From: CAYXDO01 sp964463485
GTDB lineage: Bacteria > Myxococcota > Kuafuiibacteriia > Kuafuiibacteriales > Kuafuiibacteriaceae
DNA length: 64,000 nt
Reading direction: 5' to 3'
Assembly (NCBI GenBank): GCA_964463485.1
Contig: CAYXDO010000007.1
Span: 62,001 to 126,000 of the forward strand
Made by a program: the position numbers and the translations under genes. Below, in pieces: positions 7,630 through 15,314 of the stretch. Below the pieces are notes generated by a model. That model saw only the letters and a program-made list of their open reading frames with translations, was not told the origin of the DNA and ran no database searches. Every line of letters starts with the position of its first letter. Within the stretch, counting starts at the first letter, position 1.

Positions 7630-8273
7630 CGGGCAAGAACCTCATTCTGGTAGGGCCGCCGGGCTGCGGAAAGGGAACGCAGTCCGCGAGGCTCACGGCG
7701 ACCTATGGGCTTCCGCAGATCTCCACAGGGGACATTCTCCGGCAGGCCGTGAAGGACAAGACGGCGCTAGGGCTCGAAGCCAAGGGCTTCATGGACGCCG
7801 GAAAGCTCGTTCCCGACTCTCTCATTCTCCGTCTCATCGACGAGCGTTTTCGCCAGGGCCTTGGCGATCACGGTTTCGTGCTCGACGGATTTCCGCGCAC
7901 GCTCGCGCAGGCCGAGGCTCTCTCCGAGCTCCTCGAGAAACTCGGCCGGTCCATCACTCGTGTGTTCGTCTTCGACGTCCCAAAGGACGTCATCGTGGAG
8001 CGAATCTCGGGTCGACGATCGTGTGAGCAGTGCGGCAACGTCCACCACGTCCGCTTCTCTGCTCCCAAGAAGGACGGAGTCTGCGACCGTTGTGGCTCGG
8101 CCTTGGTGCAGCGGCCCGACGACACCGAGGAAAAAGTCAGGACGCGCCTGACGGCCTTCGACTCGCAGACCTCGGAAGTGATTCCGTACTACGAAGCGAA
8201 GGGGATCGTGAGGCGTCTCGACGGAGACAGGCCTGCGGACGAAGTGTTCGCCGTGATTCAAGGAGCGCTCTAA
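7626..8273 (+). CDS. adk: Adenylate kinase, zinc-type lid
   Basis: Cytoplasmic enzyme that interconverts ATP plus AMP with two ADP. The product is 215 residues. The P-loop GPPGCGKGTQ spans residues 10-19, LDGFPRT lies near 86-92, and the lid domain carries four cysteines (133, 136, 153, 156; C-x2-C-x16-C-x2-C) that in this family bind zinc. It overlaps secY by 4 bases. secY-adk is a conserved pair, but the usual next genes map and infA are not present. Confidence 0.97.
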   Translation: MTGKNLILVGPPGCGKGTQSARLTATYGLPQISTGDILRQAVKDKTALGLEAKGFMDAGKLVPDSLILRLIDERFRQGLGDHGFVLDGFPRTLAQAEALSELLEKLGRSITRVFVFDVPKDVIVERISGRRSCEQCGNVHHVRFSAPKKDGVCDRCGSALVQRPDDTEEKVRTRLTAFDSQTSEVIPYYEAKGIVRRLDGDRPADEVFAVIQGAL

Positions 8274-8283
8274 GCGAAAGATC

Positions 8284-8312
8284 TTGGGCGGGCGAGGTCG
8301 CTGTGGTAGCAG
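8284..8312 (+). promoter_or_regulatory. Possible internal promoter before rpmJ
   Basis: TTGGGC at 8284-8289 and TAGCAG at 8307-8312 are separated by 17 bases. Each matches the sigma-70 consensus at about half its positions, and the arrangement lies in the only sizeable gap between adk and rpmJ. If used it would drive rpmJ-rpsM-rpsK-rpoA-rplQ separately from the spc genes. The match is weak and unsupported by other data. Confidence 0.3.
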
Positions 8313-8348
8313 ACTCCCCCGTTTGATTGTGACTCGAGGATTGGTGCG

Positions 8349-8465
8349 ATGAAGGTTCGAGCGTCAGTGAAGGTGAGATGCACGAAGTGCAAAGTCGTGC
8401 GCAGAAAAGGTGTGCTCCGAGTGATCTGCAAAGACAACCCGCGGCACAAGCAGAGGCAGGGCTGA
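8349..8465 (+). CDS. rpmJ: 50S ribosomal protein L36 (bL36)
   Basis: Small zinc-binding large-subunit protein, 38 residues. It reads MKVRASVKVRCTKCKVVRRK and ends DNPRHKQRQG. The zinc ligands are Cys11, Cys14, Cys27 and His33, so this is the C+ (zinc-binding) form. It lies 3 bases before rpsM, the usual start of the alpha operon. Confidence 0.95.
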   Translation: MKVRASVKVRCTKCKVVRRKGVLRVICKDNPRHKQRQG

Positions 8466-8468
8466 ACG

Positions 8469-8837
8469 ATGGCTCGTATTGCAGGCGTCGACCTCCCGAG
8501 AAACAAACAGATGGCCATCGCGCTGACCTACCTCTACGGCGTAGGTCGCAAGAACGCGAAGGACATCTTGGACAAGGCGAAGGTCGCTCACGATCTCAAC
8601 ACGGACAAAGCGTCCGAGAACGACATGGCCCGCATCCGCGAAGTGCTCGAGTCCGACTACAAGGTCGAAGGCGATCTGCGTCGCGAGGTCGGCATGAACA
8701 TCAAGCGGCTGATGGACCTCGGTTGCTACCGAGGCCTACGCCACCGGCGAAATCTCCCGGTGCGCGGTCAGCGAACTCACACCAATGCACGTACGAGGAA
8801 GGGCCCCAAGAAGGGCGGCCTCAAGAAGAAGAAGTGA
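8469..8837 (+). CDS. rpsM: 30S ribosomal protein S13 (uS13)
   Basis: Small-subunit head protein that forms bridges to the large subunit and contacts P-site tRNA. The product is 122 residues (usual 118-126). It begins MARIAGVDLPRNKQMAIALT and includes YLYGVGRKNAKDIL, a helix-turn-helix-like region, and the conserved RHRRNLPVRGQRTHTNARTR tail. It is placed between rpmJ and rpsK, as normal. Confidence 0.97.
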   Translation: MARIAGVDLPRNKQMAIALTYLYGVGRKNAKDILDKAKVAHDLNTDKASENDMARIREVLESDYKVEGDLRREVGMNIKRLMDLGCYRGLRHRRNLPVRGQRTHTNARTRKGPKKGGLKKKK

Positions 8838-8857
8838 CGGCGGAGCGGTAAGAAGAC

Positions 8858-9241
8858 ATGTCTACGCGACAAAGTGCCAAGAAGGTCAAGAAGAGCGTCC
8901 CCACGGGCGTCTGTCACATCTTGGCCAGTTTCAACAACACCATCGTCACCATCACCGATCCGGCCGGCAACACGCTCTCGTGGAAGTCGTCCGGCTCGAT
9001 GGGCTTTCGCGGGTCTCGTAAGTCGACTCCGTTCGCCGCGCAGGTGGCCGCCGATGAAGCGGTCAAGGCGGCCATGGAGCACGGGCTGCGCAGCGCGGTG
9101 GTCCTCGTCAAAGGTCCTGGCTCGGGCCGTGAGGCGGCGCTCCGAGCGCTCTCCGCGGCCGGAATCAAGATCATGTTGATCAAGGACGTCACTCCGCTGC
9201 CCCACAACGGCTGCCGCCCGCCCAAGCGCCGGCGCGTCTGA
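8858..9241 (+). CDS. rpsK: 30S ribosomal protein S11 (uS11)
   Basis: Platform protein of the small subunit near the E site. The product is 127 residues (usual 125-131). It contains ASFNNTIVTITDPAGNTLSW near residues 24-43, the GFRGSRKSTPFAAQ motif, and ends with DVTPLPHNGCRPPKRRRV. In most alpha operons rpsD follows; here rpoA follows after 84 bases without a gene. Confidence 0.97.
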   Translation: MSTRQSAKKVKKSVPTGVCHILASFNNTIVTITDPAGNTLSWKSSGSMGFRGSRKSTPFAAQVAADEAVKAAMEHGLRSAVVLVKGPGSGREAALRALSAAGIKIMLIKDVTPLPHNGCRPPKRRRV

Positions 9242-9325
9242 GCCGCGCCCGAAGAAAGACAAATCTCGTTCCACGCCGTGGTTGCGGTTCCGAGTCGGAG
9301 CCGAGTGGTGGCGTGAGGAGGAACA

Positions 9326-10333
9326 ATGGATCGCGAGGCATTCAGGAACTGGCGAGACCTCATCAAGCCCAAGGCTCTGATGGTGGACAAAGACTCGCTC
9401 ACGAAGACCTACGGGAAGTTCTTTGCTGAACCTCTCGAGCGAGGCTTCGGCATCACGCTCGGCAACGCGCTTCGGCGTGTGCTGCTCTCTTCGCTTCAGG
9501 GCGCTGGCGTCACGTCGGTGAAGATCGAAGGCGCTCAGCACGAGTTCACGTCGCTCCCAGGCATCACCGAGGACGTCGCCGACATCATCCTCAACCTCAA
9601 GGCCCTGCTCATCAAAGCGAGCACCTACGAGTCTCGAACGATGCGCGTCGACAGGAAGGGTCCCTGCGTCGTTCGCGCAGGAGACATCGAGACCGACGCG
9701 GTCATCGAGATCCTCAACAAGGATCTCGTCATCGCCACGGTCGGTGAAGACGGCCATCTGAAGATGGAAATGGTGTGCCGAAAGGGGCGCGGCTACGTGC
9801 AGGCGGAGCGCAACAAGACCGCCAACATGCCCGAAGGCGCCATCCCGATCGACTCGATCTTCTCGCCCGTCAAGAAGGTCAACTATCACGTCACCAACGC
9901 ACGCGTGGGGCAGCAGACCGACTACGATCGGCTCACCCTCGAAGTTTGGACCGACGGATCGATCAGCCCCGAAGACGCGGTCGCCTTCGCGGCCAAGATC
10001 GTCAAAGACCAGCTCTCGATCTTCATCAACTTCGAAGAAGACGTGGAGCCCGAGATTCCAATCGCGCCCGAGCCGGAGGCTCCGTTCAACGAGAACCTCC
10101 TGCGCACGGTCGACGAGCTCGAGCTTTCGGTGCGTTCGGCGAACTGCCTCGCCAACGCGAACATCAAGTACATCGGCGATCTCGTTCAGAAGACCGAGAG
10201 CGAAATGCTGAAGACCAAAAACTTCGGCCGCAAGTCGCTGAAAGAGATCAAGGAGATCCTCGCGGAGATGGGTCTGTCGCTCGGCATGAAGCTCGACAGC
10301 TGGCCTCCCAAGGAGATCCAGAAGGGGTCCTGA
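9326..10333 (+). CDS. rpoA: DNA-directed RNA polymerase alpha subunit
   Basis: Assembly platform of RNA polymerase and, through its C-terminal domain, a contact for UP elements and activators. The product is 335 residues (E. coli 329). The N-terminal dimerisation domain shows EPLERGFGITLGNALRRVLL near residues 35-54. The C-terminal domain includes ELSVRSANCLANANIKYIGD and TKNFGRKSLKEIKEIL. The ATG at 9326 follows GAGGAGGAACA. It is coupled closely to rplQ (3-base gap). Confidence 0.98.
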   Translation: MDREAFRNWRDLIKPKALMVDKDSLTKTYGKFFAEPLERGFGITLGNALRRVLLSSLQGAGVTSVKIEGAQHEFTSLPGITEDVADIILNLKALLIKASTYESRTMRVDRKGPCVVRAGDIETDAVIEILNKDLVIATVGEDGHLKMEMVCRKGRGYVQAERNKTANMPEGAIPIDSIFSPVKKVNYHVTNARVGQQTDYDRLTLEVWTDGSISPEDAVAFAAKIVKDQLSIFINFEEDVEPEIPIAPEPEAPFNENLLRTVDELELSVRSANCLANANIKYIGDLVQKTESEMLKTKNFGRKSLKEIKEILAEMGLSLGMKLDSWPPKEIQKGS

Positions 10334-10336
10334 GCC

Positions 10337-10759
10337 ATGCGTCACCTCCGTTCCGGAAGAAAGTTTTCGCGGACCGCGTCTCACCGACGCGCGCTCTTTG
10401 CGAACCTCACCAACGCGCTGATCGCACACGAGGCGATCACGACGACCGAGGCGAAGGCCAAGAGTCTGCGTGGCTACGCCGAGAAGCTCATCACGATGGG
10501 CAAGCGCGCGCGCAAGGTGGATCTCGCGAAGAAGGGCGCCATGAAGCGCGTCGCCTACTCGCGCCTGCGTGATCGCGGCGCCGTCGAGCAGATCTTCGGA
10601 CCGCTCGCGGAGCGCTACGCGAGCCGCAACGGCGGTTACACGCGGATCTACAAGCTCGGCCCGCGCAACGGCGACAACGCGCCCATGGCGATCATCGAGC
10701 TCGTCGATCGGCCGGTTCGTGCTGAGCCCGTCGCCGCGCCCCAGACGCCCGAATCCTGA
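10337..10759 (+). CDS. rplQ: 50S ribosomal protein L17 (bL17)
   Basis: Large-subunit protein near the tunnel exit and the last gene of the alpha operon. The product is 140 residues (usual 115-140). It opens MRHLRSGRKFSRTASHRRAL and contains LFANLTNALIAHEAITTTEA and the end-block GGYTRIYKLGPRNGDNAPMA. The final 15 residues are Pro/Ala-rich. A strong hairpin follows 17 bases after the stop. Confidence 0.97.
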   Translation: MRHLRSGRKFSRTASHRRALFANLTNALIAHEAITTTEAKAKSLRGYAEKLITMGKRARKVDLAKKGAMKRVAYSRLRDRGAVEQIFGPLAERYASRNGGYTRIYKLGPRNGDNAPMAIIELVDRPVRAEPVAAPQTPES

Positions 10760-10776
10760 TCCTCCGTGCCCTGGGA

Positions 10777-10797
10777 GCGCAGGCATCTTGCCTGCGC
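10777..10797 (+). terminator. GC-rich hairpin after rplQ
   Basis: Perfect 9-bp inverted repeat GCGCAGGCA / TGCCTGCGC with a 3-base loop, placed 17 bases after the rplQ stop. There is no T tract. It fits a transcript-end or 3'-stabilising structure for the ribosomal operon. A related hairpin lies at 18435-18451, so it may belong to a dispersed palindrome family rather than being a dedicated terminator. Confidence 0.5.
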
Positions 10798-11162
10798 GTA
10801 GGTTCGCGGACTCTCTGCGGCGAGCGAGGATGGCGCGGCCTTCGCGCACATTGCATCCATCGGAATGCAAATCATGCATCGCGGAGCGCTCGAGCTCCCA
10901 CGATCTCGTCGATTTCGTCGCTGCTGAAGAGTGAGATCGCCAACCGCATCCGTTCGAGTTAGGAGCTCGAGTTGGGAGCCCGACCGGTGGCTCGCGCTGC
11001 GCTCGCGCCAAACGCCCGTCCTGACGTCTGCGCTTGCTCGTGAGGGCGACCACAAAGAATCCAGACCCTACCCGCGCGTCGGAACATGCGATACACAGAC
11101 GAAGCCAAACGAGGGTACGCGGGCCGAAATCATGGTCCCCGAGACTCGAAGGAGAAGAACAG
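10798..11162 (+). other. Intergenic region upstream of the LPP20 lipoprotein gene
   Basis: About 365 bases after the rplQ hairpin hold no convincing gene on either strand. A small imperfect structure, TTGCAT and ATGCAA around seven bases at 10851-10869, is visible. The last bases before 11163 contain a good ribosome-binding site, GAAGGAGAAG. The promoter of the lipoprotein gene is presumably here but I could not identify it with confidence. Confidence 0.4.
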
Positions 11163-11744
11163 ATGAAACGGATTCTAATTTCATTGGCCTTGACCATGCC
11201 CTTCGTGGCCTGCGGTGGCGGCGGCACGGCCTCAGGGCCGCTTGATCCGCACGGACCGGTCGTCGAGTACCCCGAGTGGGTCAACAAGGGCTCCGGCGCT
11301 TTCGGCGGCGAGACCAAAATCTTTTACGGTGTGGGTTCCGCCTCCGGAATCAAAAACACGTCCTTGCTCCGATCGACCTCCGAGAACCGCGCACGCAGCG
11401 AGATCGGCAAGACCTTCGAGGTCTACACCGCGTCGCTCATGAAGGACTTCCAGCAGTCGATCACCGCCGGTGACTTCTCGGCCAGCTCCGAGGAGCAGCT
11501 CGTGTCGAACGCCGTGAAGACGTTCTCTGCGCAGACCTTGAACGGCGTCCAAATCGTCGATCATTGGATTCACCCGGTGAGCGGCGAGATGTTCGCGCTC
11601 GCGCGCCTCGACATCGCCGGCTTCATGGATCAGCTCGAGAAGGCCAAGGAGCTTTCCGAGAAGGTCAAGGAGCAAGTGAAGAAGTCCGCCGCCAAGGCCT
11701 TCGCGGACCTCGAGGCTGAAGAGGCCAAGCGCGCCGACCAGTGA
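11163..11744 (+). CDS. LPP20-family lipoprotein
   Basis: Predicted outer-envelope lipoprotein of 193 residues. The signal peptide ends in FVAC, so lipidation is expected at Cys17, followed by a Gly-rich linker. The body resembles LPP20 domains: YPEWVN, then IFYGVGSASGIKN, SENRARSEI and EVYTASLMKDFQQSI. It is clearly a paralogue of the N-terminal half of the protein at 16767-18425, sharing EVYTASLMKD and LVSNA-KTF blocks. The ATG at 11163 follows GAAGGAGAAG; upstream in-frame starts lack a signal peptide. Role unknown; LPP20 relatives occur with LpoB- and CsgG-like proteins in cell-envelope or flagellar outer-membrane assemblies. Confidence 0.85.
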   Translation: MKRILISLALTMPFVACGGGGTASGPLDPHGPVVEYPEWVNKGSGAFGGETKIFYGVGSASGIKNTSLLRSTSENRARSEIGKTFEVYTASLMKDFQQSITAGDFSASSEEQLVSNAVKTFSAQTLNGVQIVDHWIHPVSGEMFALARLDIAGFMDQLEKAKELSEKVKEQVKKSAAKAFADLEAEEAKRADQ

Positions 11745-11763
11745 TCGGACCGATCTGAAGCAC

Positions 11764-11802
11764 GAAAGGGGGGCGACCGGCTGCGCGCGGGTCGCCCCTT
11801 TC
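11764..11802 (+). terminator. Rho-independent-type terminator
   Basis: Strong stem after the lipoprotein gene: GAAAGGGG(GG)CGACC pairs with GGTCGCCCCTTTC across an 11-base GC-rich loop, with a two-base bulge, followed by a T-rich stretch TCTTCGTTG. Stem length and position 20 bases after the stop fit an intrinsic terminator. Confidence 0.7.
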
Positions 11803-11884
11803 TTCGTTGTAGGATGATTTGAACACACGACGGGCCTTCAGCGTCCAAGACCCGTCCTGAACCGAAGGACGTCGGAGTCACGTC

Positions 11885-13117
11885 ATGCGAATCAAAGGTC
11901 TATTCCCAGCCCGCGCGCTGGTGGCGAGCCTCCTGGCGAGCGTCGCCTTCCTCTCGTCTCCTGCTTTTGCCGAAGACGGCGAGCTCTCTCCGCGCGACAT
12001 CTACAAAAGCTACGGCAAGGCGGTCGTCCTGGTCTTTGCGACCGACGGGTCCGCTCAGGGCAGCGCGGGCACCGGCTCCATCATCACCAAGGACGGTCAG
12101 ATCATCACGAACGCGCACGTCGTCTCCAAGGAAGGCAAGGCCTACCAAAAGGTCTTCATCTACCTGAAGCCCGATCAGCTCGTCGGGTCCATGCAGGACG
12201 ACCTCAAGCAGCGCCACGAAGTGAAGATCGTCGACATCGACGAGAACCTCGACCTCGCGCTCCTGAAGATGAAGCAGCCGCCCGCCGATCTCACCGTCCT
12301 ACAGTTCGGAGATCCGGCCAAGGTCGAGATCGGCGAGCCGGTGGTGGCCATCGGCCACCCCGAGACGGCCGGCCTTTGGACGATGACGCGCGGCGTGATC
12401 TCGAGCGTCGTGAAGGACTTTCAAGGTGTGCCGGGCAAAGACATCTTCCAGACCGACGCCTCGGTGAACCGCGGCAACTCGGGCGGGCCGTTGATCGACA
12501 CGAGCGGTCACCTCGTCGGCATCAACACCTCGATCTCCCGTCGTGCCAACGACGGCCTTGCGATCACGGGCATCAACTTCAGCCTCAAGAGCTCCGTGCC
12601 CGTGGCGTGGATGAAGCGTCGCGATCTGTTGGCGCTCAACTTTGCGCAGCCTGGAGCTCGCTCCCGTGTGCCCGACACTGCGATCGCCCAGGCCGAGCCC
12701 CAAAAGGAGCCCAAGAGCGCAGCTCCGGCCGCGCCTGCCGCGGTCGAAAAGCCCGCCGCCAAGGAGAGCAAGTCGTACACCGTCAAGGCCGAGGACGGCG
12801 CCGGCGAGATCGTCGTGCATGAGCCCGAGGCCGGTGAAGAGGTTGCGGACGTGGGTTGGGACACCGGGAGCGACACCAACGTGTCCTCGGGTCGCGCGAT
12901 CAAGGACGGTAAGGGCAAGACGGCCGACAAGCCCAAGAAGGCCGCGCCCTCCGTGCTGACCAAGCGCCGCCCCTACAAGCTCGACAGCTTCGTCGAAGCG
13001 CGTATCAAGGAGATCAAGGCGCTCGAGAACATGATGGAAGAGATGGAGAACGAGCTCGAGCAACGCACCGGTGGCAACCGCAAGAAGCCCAGCACCAAGG
13101 GCAATGGTCTTTGGTGA
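11885..13117 (+). CDS. Secreted trypsin-like serine protease (S1C/DegP-like), no PDZ domain
   Basis: Exported protease of 410 residues. A signal peptide ends at about residue 29 (SSPAFA/ED). The chymotrypsin-fold domain covers about residues 35-240 with a complete triad: His78 in ITNAHVV, Asp123 in NLDLALLK and Ser199 in RGNSGGPLID. This matches DegP/HtrA catalytic domains. Unlike HtrA, no PDZ domain follows. The C-terminal 150 residues are Ala/Pro/Lys-rich and end in a short Glu/Met-rich helix (ALENMMEEMENELEQR). It probably acts in the periplasm or envelope; substrate unknown. It lies between two envelope-protein genes on the same strand. Confidence 0.88.
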   Translation: MRIKGLFPARALVASLLASVAFLSSPAFAEDGELSPRDIYKSYGKAVVLVFATDGSAQGSAGTGSIITKDGQIITNAHVVSKEGKAYQKVFIYLKPDQLVGSMQDDLKQRHEVKIVDIDENLDLALLKMKQPPADLTVLQFGDPAKVEIGEPVVAIGHPETAGLWTMTRGVISSVVKDFQGVPGKDIFQTDASVNRGNSGGPLIDTSGHLVGINTSISRRANDGLAITGINFSLKSSVPVAWMKRRDLLALNFAQPGARSRVPDTAIAQAEPQKEPKSAAPAAPAAVEKPAAKESKSYTVKAEDGAGEIVVHEPEAGEEVADVGWDTGSDTNVSSGRAIKDGKGKTADKPKKAAPSVLTKRRPYKLDSFVEARIKEIKALENMMEEMENELEQRTGGNRKKPSTKGNGLW

Positions 13118-13148
13118 TCAAACTTTCTTCTCCTCTTCGGAGCTCCCC

Positions 13149-14312
13149 ATGAAGTCTCGCCTCACCTTCGCCGTTTCGGCGTTGTCTTTGATCCTGTCCA
13201 TTCCCGCGGCATTCGCCGCCGAGAAGAAGGTCGTCGCGGTGCTCCCGTTCGGATCTCCGAACGAGCACAGCCTCGGGGAGATGGGCAACAACGCCCAGCC
13301 CACCTTCATCACGCAGCTCATCAAGTCGCAGAAGGTCCGCGTCGTGGACGAGAAGCGCGCGGACGACGCGGTCAAGCGCTTCGAGAAGGAGATGACCGGC
13401 CTGTTCGATCCTCAGAAGGTTCGGCAGATCGGACGCTTCTTGAAGGCCGACTACGTGCTCGCAGGAAAGCTCTCGGTCACCGGCGACGCGTTCACCATGA
13501 CCATTCACGTGACGAACGTGGAGACGCTCGAGATCGAGATGGCGGACGACGTCGATTTTCGCGACGTGAATCAATTCCGCGTCGCTGTAAGAACCTCCGC
13601 CGACAAGATCGCCGCGTTGATCGCCGGAGAAGCTCGCGCCGAAGGCAAGCACGAGGCGTTTTTGAACATCGACGCGCGCGCGTTCCACGACACCGCCGAG
13701 GTCGCGATCACCGCGCTCAAGGATCTCGATGCGTGGCGTTACGAGGGCAAGATCGACAGCGAGGATCCGGACAACAAGACGGTCCACGTGTCGATGAGCT
13801 TTGGCGTGCCGAAGCCCGGCATGCCGCTTCAGATCTTCGCCGAAGGCATCGGCGAGAACGACAAGCCGATCGGCGTCGTGTACGTGATGGAGCCCGACGA
13901 GAAGGGCCCCGGGGGCTTTGTGGCCAAGTACATGAAGGAGAAGGACCCCGGGAAGAAGAAGAAGGGTGACTTCGGCCTCGGCGCTCGCGTCTCGAACGCG
14001 CGTTACCGGTATCGCATCGCGCTCGGCCCCATCGACGATCTCGCCGAAGGGAACGCGAAGCTCGTCGACATGTTCCGCGAGAAGCTCATCGAGCAGCTCG
14101 GGGAGTCCAAGGAGTTCTCGTCGGTCGACAGCTCCCAGGTGAAGCAGCTCGGCATGGAGAAGAAGTACAAGCCGATGCACGCCGAAGGGGTCGACTTCGT
14201 GTTGGTAGGTCAGTTCCTCGGGGCGCCCGGACAGCGCCGTGCCGAGTTCAAGGTCGTGGCAGCGATGACCGGCGAGGTCTGGGGCAACCTGAAGTTCGAG
14301 ACCTCGATCTGA
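13149..14312 (+). CDS. Exported CsgG/LpoB-fold protein
   Basis: Predicted periplasmic protein of 387 residues with a signal peptide ending AAFAA near residue 24 and no lipobox. The N-terminal domain (about 25-160) opens KKVVAVLPFGSPNEHSLGEM and has the pattern of CsgG/LpoB-like domains (short beta strand with LPF, then QLIKSQKVRVVDEKRADDAV and YVLAGKLSV). The middle contains a Lys-rich stretch, and the end repeats a similar theme (VDFVLVGQFLG). ATG at 13149 is chosen because it gives a clean signal peptide; the upstream in-frame extension overlaps the protease gene. Exact role unknown; association with the lipoproteins that follow suggests an envelope complex. Confidence 0.7.
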   Translation: MKSRLTFAVSALSLILSIPAAFAAEKKVVAVLPFGSPNEHSLGEMGNNAQPTFITQLIKSQKVRVVDEKRADDAVKRFEKEMTGLFDPQKVRQIGRFLKADYVLAGKLSVTGDAFTMTIHVTNVETLEIEMADDVDFRDVNQFRVAVRTSADKIAALIAGEARAEGKHEAFLNIDARAFHDTAEVAITALKDLDAWRYEGKIDSEDPDNKTVHVSMSFGVPKPGMPLQIFAEGIGENDKPIGVVYVMEPDEKGPGGFVAKYMKEKDPGKKKKGDFGLGARVSNARYRYRIALGPIDDLAEGNAKLVDMFREKLIEQLGESKEFSSVDSSQVKQLGMEKKYKPMHAEGVDFVLVGQFLGAPGQRRAEFKVVAAMTGEVWGNLKFETSI

Positions 14313-14637
14313 TCCACTCCGTTTCAAACTCGCTCGCCGCGAAGATTTTTCCTGACGCGGTGGTGGTGACGGTGGTGGTGACGCGGTGGTGGTGACGCGG
14401 TGGTGTGTCGCGGTGGTGGTGTCGCGGTGGTGGCTTCGAATCTCCGGTCCATAGCCTACGTCAAAGTGTAAGGTCTGTGCGGCCGGCCATGAGTTGCGCC
14501 CATCTCGTTACGGCCCGTCGGCCGCTCGTTTTCTCCCGCGTTTCCCCTTGCGACTCCCGACCGTCTTTGGTACCCGCAACGCTGAGTTCGCTCGAAGCGA
14601 GGCTTCGGGTGCGAACCGAATTCACGGAGGCCCTTTC
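14313..14637 (+). other. Intergenic region with tandem repeat
   Basis: Apart from the tandem array at 14354-14434, the region shows a short hairpin (GAAGC/GCTTC around 14594-14606) and a ribosome-binding site ACGGAGG just before 14638. I see no gene on either strand. A promoter for the lpoB-like operon is expected here but is not recognisable by eye. Confidence 0.4.
14354..14434 (+). repeat. Short tandem repeat, about 14-bp unit
   Basis: Six imperfect units of G(A/T)CGCGGTGGTGGT in a row: 14354-14367, 14368-14379, 14380-14393, 14394-14406, 14407-14420 and 14421-14434. Unit lengths are 12 to 14 bases. The first units have GAC and the last two GTC at the start, as expected for an array that grew by slippage. 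It lies in the gap upstream of the LpoB-like gene. Confidence 0.9.
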
Positions 14638-15270
14638 ATGTTGAAGCTCTCGTCACGCCGCAATTTCCTTCCGCTCGCCGTCGTCGCGCTCGCGCTCGCT
14701 GCGGGCTGCGCGCCGAAGAAGAAGGTCACTCGAACCGCGTCGGACGCCACCGAAGGCGGTGATCTGTCCGGCTACTGGAACGACATCGACGCGAACCTCG
14801 TCGCCAACGAGATGATCAAGGACTGCATGGGCCGCCCGTGGGCTTCGGAGTTCCAGGAGAAGAACAGCGGCAACAAAGCCGTCGTGAAGCTCATGCCGGC
14901 GCAGAAGCGGACGGACGATCGCAACGTCAACGAGGAGTACTTCACTCGCCGGCTCGAGAAGGAGCTGCTGAATTCCGGCCGTGTGAAAGTCGTGGCCGGC
15001 TGGACCGAGCAGGACATGAACGTAGCTGAGCGGGCGCGCCAGGCCGTACACGCCGGCGACGAGACCGCGAAGAGCCAAGGCAACGAGACCGGCGCGGACT
15101 ACACGCTTCAGACCGTCATCAACTCTCAGAACGAGACCGACGGTGGGGGCCAATCCGTTCGCGCCTACTTGGTCAACATGATGCTCATCCACGTCGAGAC
15201 CAACGAGAAGGTGTGGATGGGCGAGAAGCAGATCCGCAAGGTCGTCGATCAAGCCGGCACGACTTGGTGA
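14638..15270 (+). CDS. LpoB-like lipoprotein (penicillin-binding-protein activator family)
   Basis: Predicted lipoprotein of 210 residues; the signal ends LALAAGC, placing the lipidated Cys at about residue 24. The body shows the LpoB/YcfM layout: LSGYWNDIDANLVANEMIKD near residues 43-62, then KAVVKLMP and EYFTRRLEKELLNSGRVKVV, and a final strand with VWMGEKQIRKVV. In E. coli LpoB is an outer-membrane lipoprotein that reaches through the peptidoglycan to activate PBP1B; that function is known for the family and is only inferred here. ATG at 14638 follows ACGGAGG. It heads a three-gene run with the next two lipoproteins. Confidence 0.8.
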   Translation: MLKLSSRRNFLPLAVVALALAAGCAPKKKVTRTASDATEGGDLSGYWNDIDANLVANEMIKDCMGRPWASEFQEKNSGNKAVVKLMPAQKRTDDRNVNEEYFTRRLEKELLNSGRVKVVAGWTEQDMNVAERARQAVHAGDETAKSQGNETGADYTLQTVINSQNETDGGGQSVRAYLVNMMLIHVETNEKVWMGEKQIRKVVDQAGTTW

Positions 15271-15314
15271 TTTTTCTCTTTCGTACCCACCTCAATCCTT
15301 CTCCGGAGATCCCG

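Noticed and set aside
8777..11317. Long minus-strand open frame opposite rpsK-rpoA-rplQ
   Set aside because: It lies antisense to well-established ribosomal and polymerase genes. High GC often leaves long stop-free antisense frames. Its translation is low-complexity Arg/Leu/Asp-rich and matches no family.
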